From the NCBI GenBank assembly GCA_903885375.1, contig CAISIK010000032.1:1-64000 (forward strand): a DNA stretch of 64,000 bases, given 5' to 3'. Source of the DNA: an uncultured Pseudomonadota bacterium (GTDB lineage Bacteria; Myxococcota_A; UBA796; SXON01). The notes below the pieces were generated by a model. It had not been told where the DNA came from, searched no databases, and worked only from the letters and a program-made list of their open reading frames with translations. Positions within the stretch are counted from its first letter, which is position 1; every line of letters starts with the position of its first letter. This document shows positions 1 to 8,937 of this stretch, one piece after another. A program made the translations under genes and the position numbers.

Positions 1-321
1 GCGCCACGGCAGGTCGGGAAACGCACCTGCGCCGCGAGGGCACCAGGTCCGCGACACCTCTCCTTCAGGAAACATCGGGTAGCGCCCCGTGCAATCGCGT
101 GTGCCAAGCCCCCAGCGCACCCAAGCGTCCTGCCCATGGCAGCGGAACTCGAATATTGCCTTCGCGAACGCAGGCGGCGACGGCGCCGTGCAGGATGCCG
201 CCCGCGCCGGCTGGGCGACCGCCTCCGGCGCCGCCGCAGCCTCGAACATGGCCGCGAGGAAGAGCGCGAGGCCGATCACCACGGCAAGACGCTGCCACCC
301 GCGGTCGCCGCGGCGTTGCAT
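1..321 (-). CDS. Secreted protein, N-terminal part (runs off window)
   Basis: An open frame starts with ATG at 321 and stays open to the left window edge, 107 codons with no stop, so the C-terminus is missing. The only in-frame stop upstream is at 394-396 and no other start codon lies between, so the start is well fixed. The N-terminus has basic residues (MQRRGDRGWQR) followed by a hydrophobic stretch (LAVVIGLALFLAAMF) and an Ala-rich region, which fits a signal peptide or membrane anchor. The remainder holds four Cys and many Trp, as in a small secreted disulphide-containing domain. I do not recognise the family. Confidence 0.55.
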   Translation of the reverse strand, partial: MQRRGDRGWQRLAVVIGLALFLAAMFEAAAAPEAVAQPARAASCTAPSPPAFAKAIFEFRCHGQDAWVRWGLGTRDCTGRYPMFPEGEVSRTWCPRGAGAFPDLPWR

Positions 322-607
322 GCGAGGTGGCCACCGTTGCGGTCGATGCGCACCCGCAACCGCAGGCCCCTGCCCGGCAGTCCAAACCCGCCGCTAGTGC
401 CAATGGGGAAGGCCCTTGCATCTCCTCGCCCTCCATGGAGCATCCCGCAGGTGCCGAACCCCGCCTCCGCGAAGCGGGAACTGTTTCTGGGCGTGCCGGA
501 GGCCATCTCGCACCTGCTCAAGGGACCATACCACCAGAAAGTGCAGCCCTCCATGCGGCGAAAGAAAGCGTCTGTGGGGATGGGAACACGAAGACCGGGC
601 CCCCCCC
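322..607. other. Intergenic region, no gene seen
   Basis: This is the longest non-coding stretch of the window. It lies between the stop of the TPR lipoprotein and the start of the truncated secreted gene, both on the minus strand. No convincing reading frame, hairpin with a T-run or tRNA is visible. The short frames crossing it are shadows. Confidence 0.4.
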
Positions 608-1642
608 TCACTCCACCAACAAGCTCCACCCCCCCGCCCGAAGCGTCCCCGCCTCCGGGCTCAGCCAGGCCCCGCCGGCCGCGCGGGTTTCGCCGTCGGC
701 GCGCAGCTCCAGCCGGATCGGCGCCGATCGCCCTTCGAGGGTGGGCGCCTCGTCGGCCCGGCCCATCGCCCACACGAGCGTGCGGAGCCGACCGCCGGCC
801 CAGGCGCCGTCGGCGCTCGCCAGCGCGCCGGGGAGCGGTACGTCGGCCGGCAGGGCCTCCGAGGCGGTGCCGGCGAACGAGGAGGGCGCCTCCACGTGCA
901 CGAGCAGCGGCGGTACGGCCACCGTGGTGAACACCGGCGCGGACACCTCCACCTCGAAGTGCAGCGTGGCCACGCACGGCGCCGACGCGCGCATGCGCAG
1001 CTCCACCCGCCGCGCCCGGAAGCCGGCGCCGCGCTTCTCGTCCTCCACCACCCCCTCAAGGCGGAGGCAGCCCGGGTCGTCGCCGGAGCGGCGGAGCGTG
1101 AGCGCCACGGCCGGCGCGGCGATCACCTCGAAGGACACCGCCACGTCGCTCCCCACGAAGACGGCGCCGGGCGGGGCGTCGGCACGCACGTACACCGGCC
1201 CGGGTGGCAGGAGCTCGGCGAAGGGCGGCGTGCCGAGCGCGGGGGCGAAGTCGGGGTCGATCGCCGCCTCGTAGGGCGAACGCACCCCGAGGGTGAGCGC
1301 CTGGCGGAGGTCGGCGGCGGCTTCGTCGGTTCGGCCGAGGCGCATGCGCCAGGCGGCGCGGTTGTACCAGGCGAGGCCGGCATCGGGGTGGGCGGTGATC
1401 ACCCCGGAGGCGAGGGCCTCGGAGGCGGCGAGGTCCCCGGCGGCGGCCCGCGCCCGGGCCTCCCAGAGCGCGAGGACGGGGCTCGTGGGGTCACCCTTGC
1501 GGGCCGCCGCGAAGGCCTCCGCCGCCCGGGCCGGCTGCCCCTCGGCGAGCGCGGCGCGGCCCACTTCGTAGTCGGAGAGCGCACCCTTGAGCGGCGCGAG
1601 CTGCTCGTCGGCGCAGGCGAGGAGGCCGAGGAGGAGGATCAC
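608..1642 (-). CDS. TPR-containing lipoprotein (BatD/BatE-like features)
   Basis: 344 residues from a GTG start at 1642 that overlaps the stop of pgeF (GTGA), so translation is probably coupled. The N-terminus VILLLGLLAC is a very short lipoprotein signal with lipobox LLAC and Cys at residue 10. Residues about 20-120 hold two or three TPR-like helical repeats rich in Ala and Leu, including the pattern AWYNRAAWRMRLGRTDEAAA. The C-terminal half is beta-rich and begins near PVYVRADAPPG; it resembles the repeated beta domains of BatD-type aerotolerance proteins. It is probably an envelope scaffold protein; no enzymatic motif is seen. The longer frame starting at 1732 would run through pgeF and is not used. 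Confidence 0.6.
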   Translation of the reverse strand: MILLLGLLACADEQLAPLKGALSDYEVGRAALAEGQPARAAEAFAAARKGDPTSPVLALWEARARAAAGDLAASEALASGVITAHPDAGLAWYNRAAWRMRLGRTDEAAADLRQALTLGVRSPYEAAIDPDFAPALGTPPFAELLPPGPVYVRADAPPGAVFVGSDVAVSFEVIAAPAVALTLRRSGDDPGCLRLEGVVEDEKRGAGFRARRVELRMRASAPCVATLHFEVEVSAPVFTTVAVPPLLVHVEAPSSFAGTASEALPADVPLPGALASADGAWAGGRLRTLVWAMGRADEAPTLEGRSAPIRLELRADGETRAAGGAWLSPEAGTLRAGGWSLLVE

Positions 1643-2301
1643 GCGCCCACCGCCGGCAGGAGGATGACACCCACCTGCCGCTCGGCATGGCCAGCGCGGT
1701 GGGAGTACCAACCCTCGCCGCAGCGGGTGCACCCGCCGACCACCTCCACGCGCACCCCGCAGTCCGCGAGGATGGCGGCGTTGGCCACCGCGAGGTCCAC
1801 ATGGTTGCCTCGGAGCCAGTCACCGCCCGGCGCCACCTCCCCGACCCCGGCGATCACCTCCTCGCCCACCGCGTAGCAGCACCCGCGAATGGAGGGCCCC
1901 ACCGCCGCGCGCACCTCGCCAGGCTCGATTCCCGCGGCCTCGCAGAGCTCCCGGAGCCCCACCCGCACGATGTCGGCTGCCGTGCCGCGCCAGCCCGCGT
2001 GGAGCGCCGCCACGCCCCCCGGAGCCGACAGCAGCACCGGCACGCAGTCCGCCACCCGCACGGCGATGGCCATGCCCGGGGTGGTGCACACGAGGCCGTC
2101 GGCCTCCACGAGCGTGTCGCCCAGCGACTCCGCGCGCACCACAGCCCGCCCGTGCACCTGGCTCACCGTGTGCAGCTGCCCCCCGGCGCCGAGCCCGCGG
2201 GCGAGCCGATCGGGGGCATCGCCGAGGTTTCGCCGCATGTCGCCCTCCGCGCGGCCAGTGAATCCGTGGGGCGTGCCGCTGAGCAGGTCGGACCGAAGCA
2301 T
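1639..2301 (-). CDS. pgeF: Peptidoglycan editing factor / polyphenol oxidase family (YfiH, DUF152)
   Basis: 220 residues, the normal length for the YfiH/YlmD/LACC1 family. The family zinc ligands are visible: His50 in SQVHG, Cys86 in ADCVPV and His101 in LHAGWRG. The C-terminal Cys motif (GGCTRCG) and SHR signature are also present. Family members act as purine nucleoside phosphorylase or deaminase-like enzymes, and in E. coli the protein keeps L-Ser out of peptidoglycan precursors. The ATG at 2301 is 36 bases from a divergent gene. The downstream TPR lipoprotein overlaps its stop by four bases, giving a two-gene unit. Confidence 0.9.
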   Translation of the reverse strand: MLRSDLLSGTPHGFTGRAEGDMRRNLGDAPDRLARGLGAGGQLHTVSQVHGRAVVRAESLGDTLVEADGLVCTTPGMAIAVRVADCVPVLLSAPGGVAALHAGWRGTAADIVRVGLRELCEAAGIEPGEVRAAVGPSIRGCCYAVGEEVIAGVGEVAPGGDWLRGNHVDLAVANAAILADCGVRVEVVGGCTRCGEGWYSHRAGHAERQVGVILLPAVGA

Positions 2302-2324
2302 GGTGATGCCTTATCGGGCCGTGC

Positions 2325-2330
2325 TACGTT
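2325..2330 (+). promoter_or_regulatory. -10-like hexamer 7 bases before the kelch lipoprotein start
   Basis: TACGTT lies seven bases upstream of ATG 2338 in the short divergent intergenic region. No clear -35 is visible. Transcription from here would start at or next to the start codon. Confidence 0.3.
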
Positions 2331-2337
2331 GGGCCGG

Positions 2338-3930
2338 ATGTCCACGCTCCTCCTGTTGTTTGCGGCCTGCACGGGCTCCTCCGGGTCCGGCAGCGGCGCG
2401 GTCGCGGATTACCGGCTCACGCTGATCCCCTTCACTCCGCCGGACGTGAACCCCTTCGCCGAGGCCGATCGCATCGATCTCCTGCTCGACAACGGCGTGG
2501 GCGAGCCGGTGCGCGTGGCGTTGGATGTGCCCGCCTCCGGCGAGAGTGCGCTGGCGGAGGACCTCCCTGCGCTGGAGGGCACGCGCGTGGAGGTCGAGGT
2601 GTACGCGAGCGGCGAGCTGGTGGGCTGGGGCCGGTCGGAGCCGCTCACGGCCTCCGAGGGCGAGCTCGAGGCGACCGTTTTCGTCACGGTGCCCGACTCG
2701 CTGGCGCGGCTCGGCGTCCTCCCCGAGGAGTGGTGGGCAGGCCAGGGGGCGGCGCTCGGCGAGGGGCGCTTCGTGCTCCTCGGCGGCGCGGGAAACCGCT
2801 CCACCAAGAAGGCCGACCGCGAGCTCGAAGGGGTGTGGACGCTCGACCTCGGCGCGCCCAACGAGGCCCTCGCCTTCGAGGAGGTGGGCACCCTCCCCGA
2901 GTACATCGATGCAGCGGGCGATACCAAAACCGGCCGCCGCGACTTCACGCTCACGGCGCTCACTGCCGGCGATGCCGGCCAGTTCCTCCTCGCCGGCGGC
3001 TCCGACAACATCGGCTACAAGGACGGCACGGCGATCACGTCGGACTGCCGCCTGTTCGACCCGGAGTCCCTCACCTTCTCCGACCCGCTCCCCAGCCGCG
3101 ACACCCTGCACGTGGCCCGCGCCAATCACAGCGCGGTGGCCAACCAGCAGGGCGGCGTGCTGGTGTGGGGCGGCTACGGCGCGGCGCCCGAGGGCCGCTT
3201 CGTGGACCAGCAGGATGGCGAGCTCTACGACCCGGTGAGCCGCTCCTTCTCCGAGGTGGAGGGTCCCCGCTCCGGGGGCGAGTTCGTGGCGGGCTCCATC
3301 GGCGTGGGCCTCGCGCCGATCGGCAAGGACGGGGTGCTCGTGGCCGGCGGCATGCACACCGATGGCAGCGGCGAGTGGAAGGTGGTGGGCACCGCGTTCG
3401 GGGTGGGTTTTACCGGCGAGGTGACCATGCTCGGCGAGATGGAGGCCGTGGCCGCCCACTCCATGGTCACGCTGGAGAACGGCGATGTGCTCGCGTTCGG
3501 CGGCGTGGAAGACGATGGCACCGCGCACGACTTCTCGGAGACCGCCCCCGCCACCCGGCGGGTGCAGCGCTTCGATGCGGGGTCCGGCACCTGGGACACG
3601 GTGGGGCAGATGGAGTTCGCCCGCGCCGGGCTCACCGCCACGCGCATCAGCGAACAGTTCGTGCTCATCGCCGGCGGCGCCGCGGCCTGGGGCCCGCTGG
3701 AGCTGGATGACTCGGCCAACTCCTGCGTGGAGCTGTACGACGTGGAGGCCGACACGTCCATCGTGCTCGACGACTGCTCCGAAGGCGATGCGGCCGGCGG
3801 CCTCGCGGCACCCTCGCAGTCGCCCGCCGCGCTGTTCGACCCGGAGTTCGGCGTGCTGTTCGCCGGCGGTGTGGATGGCGCCGAGGGCGCCGGAGTCACG
3901 ACCACGTTCTACGCCCTGCCGCGCGACTGA
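2338..3930 (+). CDS. Kelch-type beta-propeller lipoprotein
   Basis: 530 residues starting at ATG 2338. The N-terminus MSTLLLLFAAC is a short lipoprotein signal (Cys11) followed by a Gly/Ser linker. After an N-terminal beta region of about 130 residues come six or seven kelch-like blades, each with a hydrophobic strand and a Gly-Gly pair: FVLLGGAGN, FLLAGGSDN, VLVWGGYG, VLVAGGMH, VLAFGGVED, FVLIAGGAA and VLFAGGVDG. This fits a periplasmic or surface propeller used for binding; no catalytic motif is evident. It is divergent from pgeF and convergent with the HAD gene (9 bases apart). A longer in-frame extension to 1687 lies over pgeF and is rejected. Confidence 0.7.
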   Translation: MSTLLLLFAACTGSSGSGSGAVADYRLTLIPFTPPDVNPFAEADRIDLLLDNGVGEPVRVALDVPASGESALAEDLPALEGTRVEVEVYASGELVGWGRSEPLTASEGELEATVFVTVPDSLARLGVLPEEWWAGQGAALGEGRFVLLGGAGNRSTKKADRELEGVWTLDLGAPNEALAFEEVGTLPEYIDAAGDTKTGRRDFTLTALTAGDAGQFLLAGGSDNIGYKDGTAITSDCRLFDPESLTFSDPLPSRDTLHVARANHSAVANQQGGVLVWGGYGAAPEGRFVDQQDGELYDPVSRSFSEVEGPRSGGEFVAGSIGVGLAPIGKDGVLVAGGMHTDGSGEWKVVGTAFGVGFTGEVTMLGEMEAVAAHSMVTLENGDVLAFGGVEDDGTAHDFSETAPATRRVQRFDAGSGTWDTVGQMEFARAGLTATRISEQFVLIAGGAAAWGPLELDDSANSCVELYDVEADTSIVLDDCSEGDAAGGLAAPSQSPAALFDPEFGVLFAGGVDGAEGAGVTTTFYALPRD

Positions 3931-3939
3931 GCCCGTGCG

Positions 3940-4638
3940 CTACGCAGCGCCGGCCGACTCCCGGAGCGCCTCCACCAGCGTGAGGATCCAGGGCAGGCCC
4001 TCGGCCAGCGTGCGCACCTGCACGTCGGGCGAGGCGGCCGCGAGCTCATCCGGGGTGCAGAAGCCCGTCTCCACGACGACCACGGCGGCGCCGCCCGCAC
4101 GCGCGCAGGCCACGTCGTTCACGGTGTCGCCCACCACCAGCACGCCGCCCACCGACAGGCCGCGGGCCTCGGCGCGGGCCACGACCACGGGTACGAGCCC
4201 GTTACGATCCACCGCATCCTCGGCGTACGCGCCGAACGCGAACCGATCGGCGAGGCCGGCGGCGGCGAGCTTCCGCTCCGCGCCCACCGTCCAGTTTCCG
4301 GTGAGCAGGGCCACGTGGGCCACGCCCTCGAGCGCTGCGAGCAGCTCCTCCACGCCGGGGAGCACCTCGGTGCGGTCGGGGTCGGCGAGCCGGCGTTCGA
4401 GCGCCGGCAGGTAGGCTGCGATGACGCGGGCGGTGTGGTCGGGCGACCAGTCCGCCGCGAAGCGCCGGGCCACGTCGCGGCAGATCACCTCGTCGGTGGC
4501 GCCGGCCACGTTCACGCCCTCGGTGGCCTCGGGCCACCCGAACAGCGCGAGAAAGGCCTCATCCAGCGCCTGGCGGCCGGCCCCACGGGTTCGGAGCAGC
4601 GTGCCATCGATGTCGAACGCGACGAGGGGCTTTCGCAT
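3940..4638 (-). CDS. HAD-superfamily phosphatase (phosphoglycolate phosphatase-like)
   Basis: 232 residues. HAD motif I is FDIDGTLL (nucleophile Asp8, acid/base Asp10), motif II is LLTGN, and motif III/IV is VVGDTVNDV with the paired acidic residues. A helical cap of about 70 residues sits between motifs I and II, as in the subclass I Gph/PGP-type phosphatases. The substrate is probably a small phosphorylated metabolite such as 2-phosphoglycolate, but the cap cannot settle this by eye. It faces the kelch gene and is divergent from the unknown gene at 4693. Confidence 0.8.
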   Translation of the reverse strand: MRKPLVAFDIDGTLLRTRGAGRQALDEAFLALFGWPEATEGVNVAGATDEVICRDVARRFAADWSPDHTARVIAAYLPALERRLADPDRTEVLPGVEELLAALEGVAHVALLTGNWTVGAERKLAAAGLADRFAFGAYAEDAVDRNGLVPVVVARAEARGLSVGGVLVVGDTVNDVACARAGGAAVVVVETGFCTPDELAAASPDVQVRTLAEGLPWILTLVEALRESAGAA

Positions 4639-4680
4639 CTGCGCTCCCTAATGGAACCGCAATCGTTCCGCATTGTCGGG

Positions 4681-4686
4681 TATGCT
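4681..4686 (+). promoter_or_regulatory. -10-like hexamer 6 bases before ATG 4693
   Basis: TATGCT is followed by six bases and then the start codon. No good -35 is seen at 16-18 bases. This fits the short-leader pattern found repeatedly in the window. Confidence 0.3.
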
Positions 4687-4692
4687 GGAGCA

Positions 4693-5169
4693 ATGGCGCG
4701 GATGCGCATCTGGCACCCCGACTACCCCCCCAGCTGGACGGAGCGGCTGCTCGATCTGTTCCACGGGGTCGTGCCCGAGCCGCCCCCCGCGGGGGTGGAC
4801 CTCACGTTGATGGCGGCCCGGGAGCTCCGCACCCTGCGCGACTTCCTCGATCGCTGCGGCCCCCCCGTGCTGCTCGGCCACGAGATGGTGAAGGCCGACA
4901 GCGCCTGGTCCCTGCCTGTCGAACCGGAAGCGCGGCGCTTCGCCGCAGAGGCCCTCGCCACGCGGCTGCGTTTCGGGCAGGTCCACCCGGGCGACCTCCA
5001 CCTGCCGATGGCCGCGCGTTGGTTCGAGTTCCATGACCTCGCCGGGGGCGGCACCCGCTGCCTGATCCGCATGGTGGATGGCCCGGCGCCACACCTGCGG
5101 AGCTTCCTCGCGGCCAACCTCGGCGCCGATCCGCGCGGCCCGTGGACAGAGGTGGCCGTCGGTGGGTGA
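4693..5169 (+). CDS. Hypothetical protein
   Basis: 158 residues from ATG 4693; in-frame ATGs at 4651 and 4702 are alternatives. No signal peptide or membrane segment is seen. The sequence is soluble with evenly spread charge, has Trp/Tyr-rich N-terminal turns (HPDYPPSW), and contains a helix of the form LTLMAARELRTLRDFLDR. The middle part has an LLGHEMVK motif. I do not recognise the family. Codon use and third-position GC match the neighbours. It sits 78 bases upstream of the (p)ppGpp gene in the same direction, but that gene appears to have its own promoter. Confidence 0.5.
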   Translation: MARMRIWHPDYPPSWTERLLDLFHGVVPEPPPAGVDLTLMAARELRTLRDFLDRCGPPVLLGHEMVKADSAWSLPVEPEARRFAAEALATRLRFGQVHPGDLHLPMAARWFEFHDLAGGGTRCLIRMVDGPAPHLRSFLAANLGADPRGPWTEVAVGG

Positions 5170-5211
5170 GCCACAATTCCGCCGCGGCCGATATCTCTGC
5201 AAGGTCAGGTC

Positions 5212-5239
5212 TTGACATTGCCCGGCGAGGGCGCACACT
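5212..5239 (+). promoter_or_regulatory. Promoter of the (p)ppGpp synthetase/hydrolase gene
   Basis: A perfect -35 TTGACA at 5212-5217 is followed by a 16-base spacer and CACACT at 5234-5239. The ATG at 5248 begins eight bases after the -10, so the predicted transcript would have almost no leader. No Shine-Dalgarno sequence lies in between. Confidence 0.5.
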
Positions 5240-5247
5240 GGATAGGC

Positions 5248-7416
5248 ATGCCGTCAGTGACCGGGCGAGCGGAGTTGTCCATTGATGATGTCGTGCGCCG
5301 GGTGCAGGAGTATGCGCCGGGTGCCGATTCGCAGTTGGTGGCGGAAGCCTACCTCTACGCCGCCCTGCACCACCGTGGCCAGGTGCGGAAGAACGGGGAG
5401 GACTACCTCGTCCACCCGCTGAACGTGGCGATGATCCTCGCGGAAATCCGGATGGACGTGGAGACCATCGCGGTCGGCCTCCTTCACGACACCATCGAGG
5501 ACACCCAGGCCACCGCCACCGAAATCTCCGAGCGTTTCGGCCCCACCGTGGCCGAGATGGTGGAAGGCGTCACCAAGCTCAGCAAGCTGGCCTACCGCGG
5601 CAAGCTCGAAGAGCAGGCGGAGAACTTCCGAAAACTCGTGCTCGCCTTCGGCAAGGACATCCGCGTCATCATCGTGAAGTGCGCCGACCGCCTTCACAAC
5701 ATGCGCACGCTCCAGTTCCAACGGCCCGACAAACAGGTGCGCATCGCGCGCGAAACGCTCGACATCTACGCCCCCCTCACCCACCGGCTGGGCCTGGAGC
5801 TGATGAAGCGTGAGCTGGAGGACCTCTCCTTCCGCTACCTCCACCCCGCCGAGTACCTCGAGCTGGAAGCCGCGCTCGAGCTCGATGCCACGGCGCGCGA
5901 ACGCTATGTCGAGGAGACGAAGTCCCTCATCGAGGACACGCTCCGAAGCCGCGGCCTCCCGTGCACGGTCACCGGCCGGGTCAAGCACCTCTACAGCGTG
6001 TGGCGCAAGCTGCAGCGCACCGGCAAGGGCATCTCCGACCTCCACGATCTGCTCGCCTTTCGCGTGATGGTGGCCGAACGCGACAGTTGCTACGTCGGCC
6101 TCGGCTTCATCCACTCCGCCTTCTTTCCCGTGGCCACGCGGATGAAGGACTACATCGCGATGCCGAAGGCCAACGGCTACCAGTCGTTGCACACCACCGT
6201 GGTGGGGCCCGACGGTCGCGAGATCGAGATCCAGTTCCGCACCGAGGCGATGGACCGGGTGGCCGACACCGGCATCGCCGCCCACTGGCGCTACAAGAAC
6301 GGGCGCCTCAGCGTGTCCAACTCGCAGCTCGAAGAGCTCGCGCGGCTGCGCGGGTTCATCCAGATGGCCCGCGACATCGAGGACCCGGCCGACTTCCTCG
6401 ACGCCGCCCGCTCCGACCTCAGCGCGGCCATCCACGTCTTCACCCCCGCAAAAGACGTGGTGCTCCTCCCCGAAGGCAGCAGCGCGCTCGACTTCGCCTA
6501 CCACGTGCACACCGAGGTCGGAAACCACGCCACCGGCGTGAAGGTGAACGGCCGGCTCGTTCCCTTCCGCACCATCGTGAAGACGGGCGACACGGTGGAG
6601 GTGCTCACCCGCACGGATGCCCACCCCACCCGCGACTGGCTCGAGTGGGCGCACAGCCACCGCGCGCTGGAGAAGATCCGCAAGCGGCTGCGCGAGTCCC
6701 TCTCCGACAAGGCCGTGGCCCTCGGGCGCGACATCCTCGACGGCGCCCTCCGCAAGAACGGCTCCAGCCTCAAGAAGGTGCTGGCCGACAGGGAGCTGCC
6801 CGCGCGGCTCAAGGCGGCCGGCTACGCCGACGTGGATGAGCTCGCGGGCAAGCTGCTCGCCGGCAGCGTGGGGCCGACCGAAGCGGGCCGCATCCTCCTA
6901 CCCCAGCCCGAAACGCCGGCGCCGCCGCCCACCGCGTTCCAGGCGCTCCTCCAGCGGGTGCGCCGCCCCACCGAGAACGCCATCGTGGTGAGCGGCCAGA
7001 CCGACATCCTGGTCGACTACGCGCGCTGCTGCCGCCCGATGAAGGGCGAGGTCATCATCGGCTACATCACCCGCGGGCGCGGCCTCTCCGTTCACAAGGC
7101 GGAATGCGCGCAGCTGCGGGGGCTCGATGCCGAGCGCTTCATCCCGGTGAGCTGGGATGCCCAGGCCCGCACGCTGCACCAGGGGCTCCTGCACCTTATC
7201 GTGGAGGATCGGCCGGGCATGCTCGCGGCGATCACCGGCGTGTGCAGCACGGCGAAGATCAACCTGTGGAAGGCCGACGTGCGGCAGGACGACGACGACC
7301 GCGCCGTGTGCGACCTCGGCGTGAGCGTTCACGACATCGGCGAGCTCGACGGCCTGGTGCGGAAGCTCCGCAGCGTGCGCGGTGTGGTGGCCGTGGAGCG
7401 CGCTGCCGCCCCCTGA
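5248..7416 (+). CDS. relA: Bifunctional (p)ppGpp synthetase/hydrolase (RelA/SpoT homologue)
   Basis: 722 residues with the full long-RSH layout. The HD hydrolase domain carries HH at 41-42, His56, His80-Asp81 in LLHDTIED and Asp147 in KCADRLHN. The synthetase domain has Asp267 in HDLLAFRV, the RxKD loop at 298-301 (RMKD), YQSLHT at 311-316 and EIQFRT around 327. A TGS domain follows (about 394-455), then the Cys-pair region (ARCCRPMKGE) and a C-terminal ACT domain starting near LIVEDRPGM. The RxKD loop and intact HD residues indicate an enzyme that both makes and degrades (p)ppGpp in the stringent response. ATG 5248 is chosen because of the promoter directly upstream; a TTG at 5212 overlaps that promoter. 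Confidence 0.95.
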   Translation: MPSVTGRAELSIDDVVRRVQEYAPGADSQLVAEAYLYAALHHRGQVRKNGEDYLVHPLNVAMILAEIRMDVETIAVGLLHDTIEDTQATATEISERFGPTVAEMVEGVTKLSKLAYRGKLEEQAENFRKLVLAFGKDIRVIIVKCADRLHNMRTLQFQRPDKQVRIARETLDIYAPLTHRLGLELMKRELEDLSFRYLHPAEYLELEAALELDATARERYVEETKSLIEDTLRSRGLPCTVTGRVKHLYSVWRKLQRTGKGISDLHDLLAFRVMVAERDSCYVGLGFIHSAFFPVATRMKDYIAMPKANGYQSLHTTVVGPDGREIEIQFRTEAMDRVADTGIAAHWRYKNGRLSVSNSQLEELARLRGFIQMARDIEDPADFLDAARSDLSAAIHVFTPAKDVVLLPEGSSALDFAYHVHTEVGNHATGVKVNGRLVPFRTIVKTGDTVEVLTRTDAHPTRDWLEWAHSHRALEKIRKRLRESLSDKAVALGRDILDGALRKNGSSLKKVLADRELPARLKAAGYADVDELAGKLLAGSVGPTEAGRILLPQPETPAPPPTAFQALLQRVRRPTENAIVVSGQTDILVDYARCCRPMKGEVIIGYITRGRGLSVHKAECAQLRGLDAERFIPVSWDAQARTLHQGLLHLIVEDRPGMLAAITGVCSTAKINLWKADVRQDDDDRAVCDLGVSVHDIGELDGLVRKLRSVRGVVAVERAAAP

Positions 7417-7423
7417 CGGGGCG
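7407..7423 (+). terminator. Possible short terminator hairpin
   Basis: CGCCCC, a five-base loop and GGGGCG overlap the stop codon of the RSH gene, facing the convergent small gene. There is no T-run, and with only six base pairs this is weak evidence. Confidence 0.25.
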
Positions 7424-7440
7424 AACGCCCGCTCAGGCCT

Positions 7441-7719
7441 TCAGTGGCCGACGGCCGGGAAGGACACGTGGTCCTCCGCCACGACCTCGGTGTCGGTGCG
7501 CAGGAAGTGGGCCTCCCCCACCTCGACGCGCTCGAGCGCCGCGCCCCGAACGGAATGGTGACCATGCCCGGAAACGGGGATGAGGGAGTGGCCGCCGGCC
7601 AGCCACTGCAGGGCCGTGGCCCGATCGATCGTGCGGGGGGCGATGCCGACCATCCGCACCTCGAGACTGGTCACCTTGCCGCCGCTGACCGAAGCGTGGA
7701 TGACTTCGATGTCTGCCAT
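7441..7719 (-). CDS. Small DUF3892-like protein
   Basis: 92 residues from ATG 7719, soluble, with no signal peptide. Alternating beta strands open the protein (ADIEVIHASVSGGKVTSLEV) and are followed by a helix with TALQWLAGGHS and a His-rich turn. This resembles the small DUF3892 fold (strand, strand, helix, strand), but I only judge this by pattern. The upstream sequence has GAGGG five bases before the ATG, a plausible ribosome site. The opposite-strand frame over this region continues into the next lipoprotein and has no credible product here. Confidence 0.55.
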   Translation of the reverse strand: MADIEVIHASVSGGKVTSLEVRMVGIAPRTIDRATALQWLAGGHSLIPVSGHGHHSVRGAALERVEVGEAHFLRTDTEVVAEDHVSFPAVGH

Positions 7720-7863
7720 GAGAACCCTCGCGCTGGCGCCCGCTTAAGCCCGCGACCCCGGAGCGGCCAGCGGACCGCGAGGGTGGCGCCGATTGCGTCG
7801 AATTCGGTCGCATCCCGTCGCGCGCAGGGGCGGGAGCCGGGTCGTGACAATAGGCCCCGGCGC

Positions 7864-8904
7864 ATGTGGTTCCTGCTCCTGGCCTGCGCCAAGCCGCCCG
7901 AGGCTGCGACCGCGCCGCACCCCCAGCCCCGGGTTCCAAACCCCACCTCCACGATGTACGTGAACGTGGAGCGGCACCCCACCGATGCGCTGGTGGCGCG
8001 CGCGTGGGGCGCCCCGCTCGATGAGTCGCTGAGCGGTGCGGCGGGCGCCGTAGCCTTCCGGGTGTTGCGCGCCGGCTCCACCACCGCGAGCGATGTGCGC
8101 TGGCGCGCCATCCTCGCCGGCTACCCCTGGCCCATCGAGCGCGCCGAGCTCGCGCGCACCGCCGCCGACGAGGTGCCCGCCGACCTGCTCGCCATCGCCC
8201 GCACCCAAGCCGGCCGCGACCTCGGGCTGGTGCGCGCGCGTGAGGCCGGGGTGGACCAGTGGGTGCTCCTTGTGGGCGCGCGGCGCGGCAGCCTGCCGGC
8301 CTTTCCCCGGGAGCCCGAAGTCGGCGCCACGCTCACCTTCCCTGGCCTCACCGTGGAAGCCACCTCCCCCTCCGGCCGCTTCGCGCGCACGGTGGAGAGG
8401 CTTGTGCTCGGCGAGCCCGGGGAGTGGCTCGTTTCGCTCGCCGACGCCGAGGGCGAGCTGGCCCGCTTCCCCCTCTACGTGGACCGCGAAACCCCGAAAG
8501 CCGCCCCCTTCACCGGGCCCGCCGCCGCCGAGGCTGCCGGCGACCTCGGCGAGGAGCTGCTCAACCGCCTCGACGACCTCGACCGCTGGTACGAGCGCAA
8601 CGCCGCGGACCACGAGGCCGCGCTCGACGCCGTGGCGCGCGTTCGGCTCCGCCAGCTCCTCGCGGGCGCAGCGCTCCCGCCGGCCGATGGGCAGCTCGCG
8701 GCGGCGGGCTACTTCGGCGGCACCGCTGGCGAATGCCGCGCCGCCACCGTGGCCGACTGCCTCGACACCATGTGGTGGAGCCACAGCGGCCACCCCGCGC
8801 TGGCCGGCGAGTGGTCGGCGATGGGCTACGCCGTGACCGCGACCCAGACCGGCGGCGTGGCCATCTCCGTGACGGTGGCGAGCGCCCTGCCGCCCGCGTA
8901 CTGA
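7864..8904 (+). CDS. Lipoprotein of unknown function, possible CAP-like C-terminus
   Basis: 346 residues. MWFLLLAC is one of the shortest lipoprotein signals in the window (Cys8, no basic residue), followed by a Pro-rich linker. The middle is a soluble alpha/beta region. The C-terminal 110 residues contain a helix (LLNRLDDLDRWYERNAADHE), a Cys pair in GECRAATVADCLDTMWW and a motif ending SHSGHPAL followed by a beta hairpin. This tail resembles the last part of CAP/SCP domains (Trp ... SxGH ... GxG), but the N-terminal CAP motifs are not clear, so the assignment is tentative. Confidence 0.55.
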   Translation: MWFLLLACAKPPEAATAPHPQPRVPNPTSTMYVNVERHPTDALVARAWGAPLDESLSGAAGAVAFRVLRAGSTTASDVRWRAILAGYPWPIERAELARTAADEVPADLLAIARTQAGRDLGLVRAREAGVDQWVLLVGARRGSLPAFPREPEVGATLTFPGLTVEATSPSGRFARTVERLVLGEPGEWLVSLADAEGELARFPLYVDRETPKAAPFTGPAAAEAAGDLGEELLNRLDDLDRWYERNAADHEAALDAVARVRLRQLLAGAALPPADGQLAAAGYFGGTAGECRAATVADCLDTMWWSHSGHPALAGEWSAMGYAVTATQTGGVAISVTVASALPPAY

Positions 8905-8937
8905 GCGCAGGCGGACGCGAGGACGAGGCCGCGCCGA

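Noticed and set aside
1687..2337. In-frame extension of the kelch lipoprotein
   Set aside because: It runs across pgeF on the opposite strand, and the lipoprotein signal begins at 2338.
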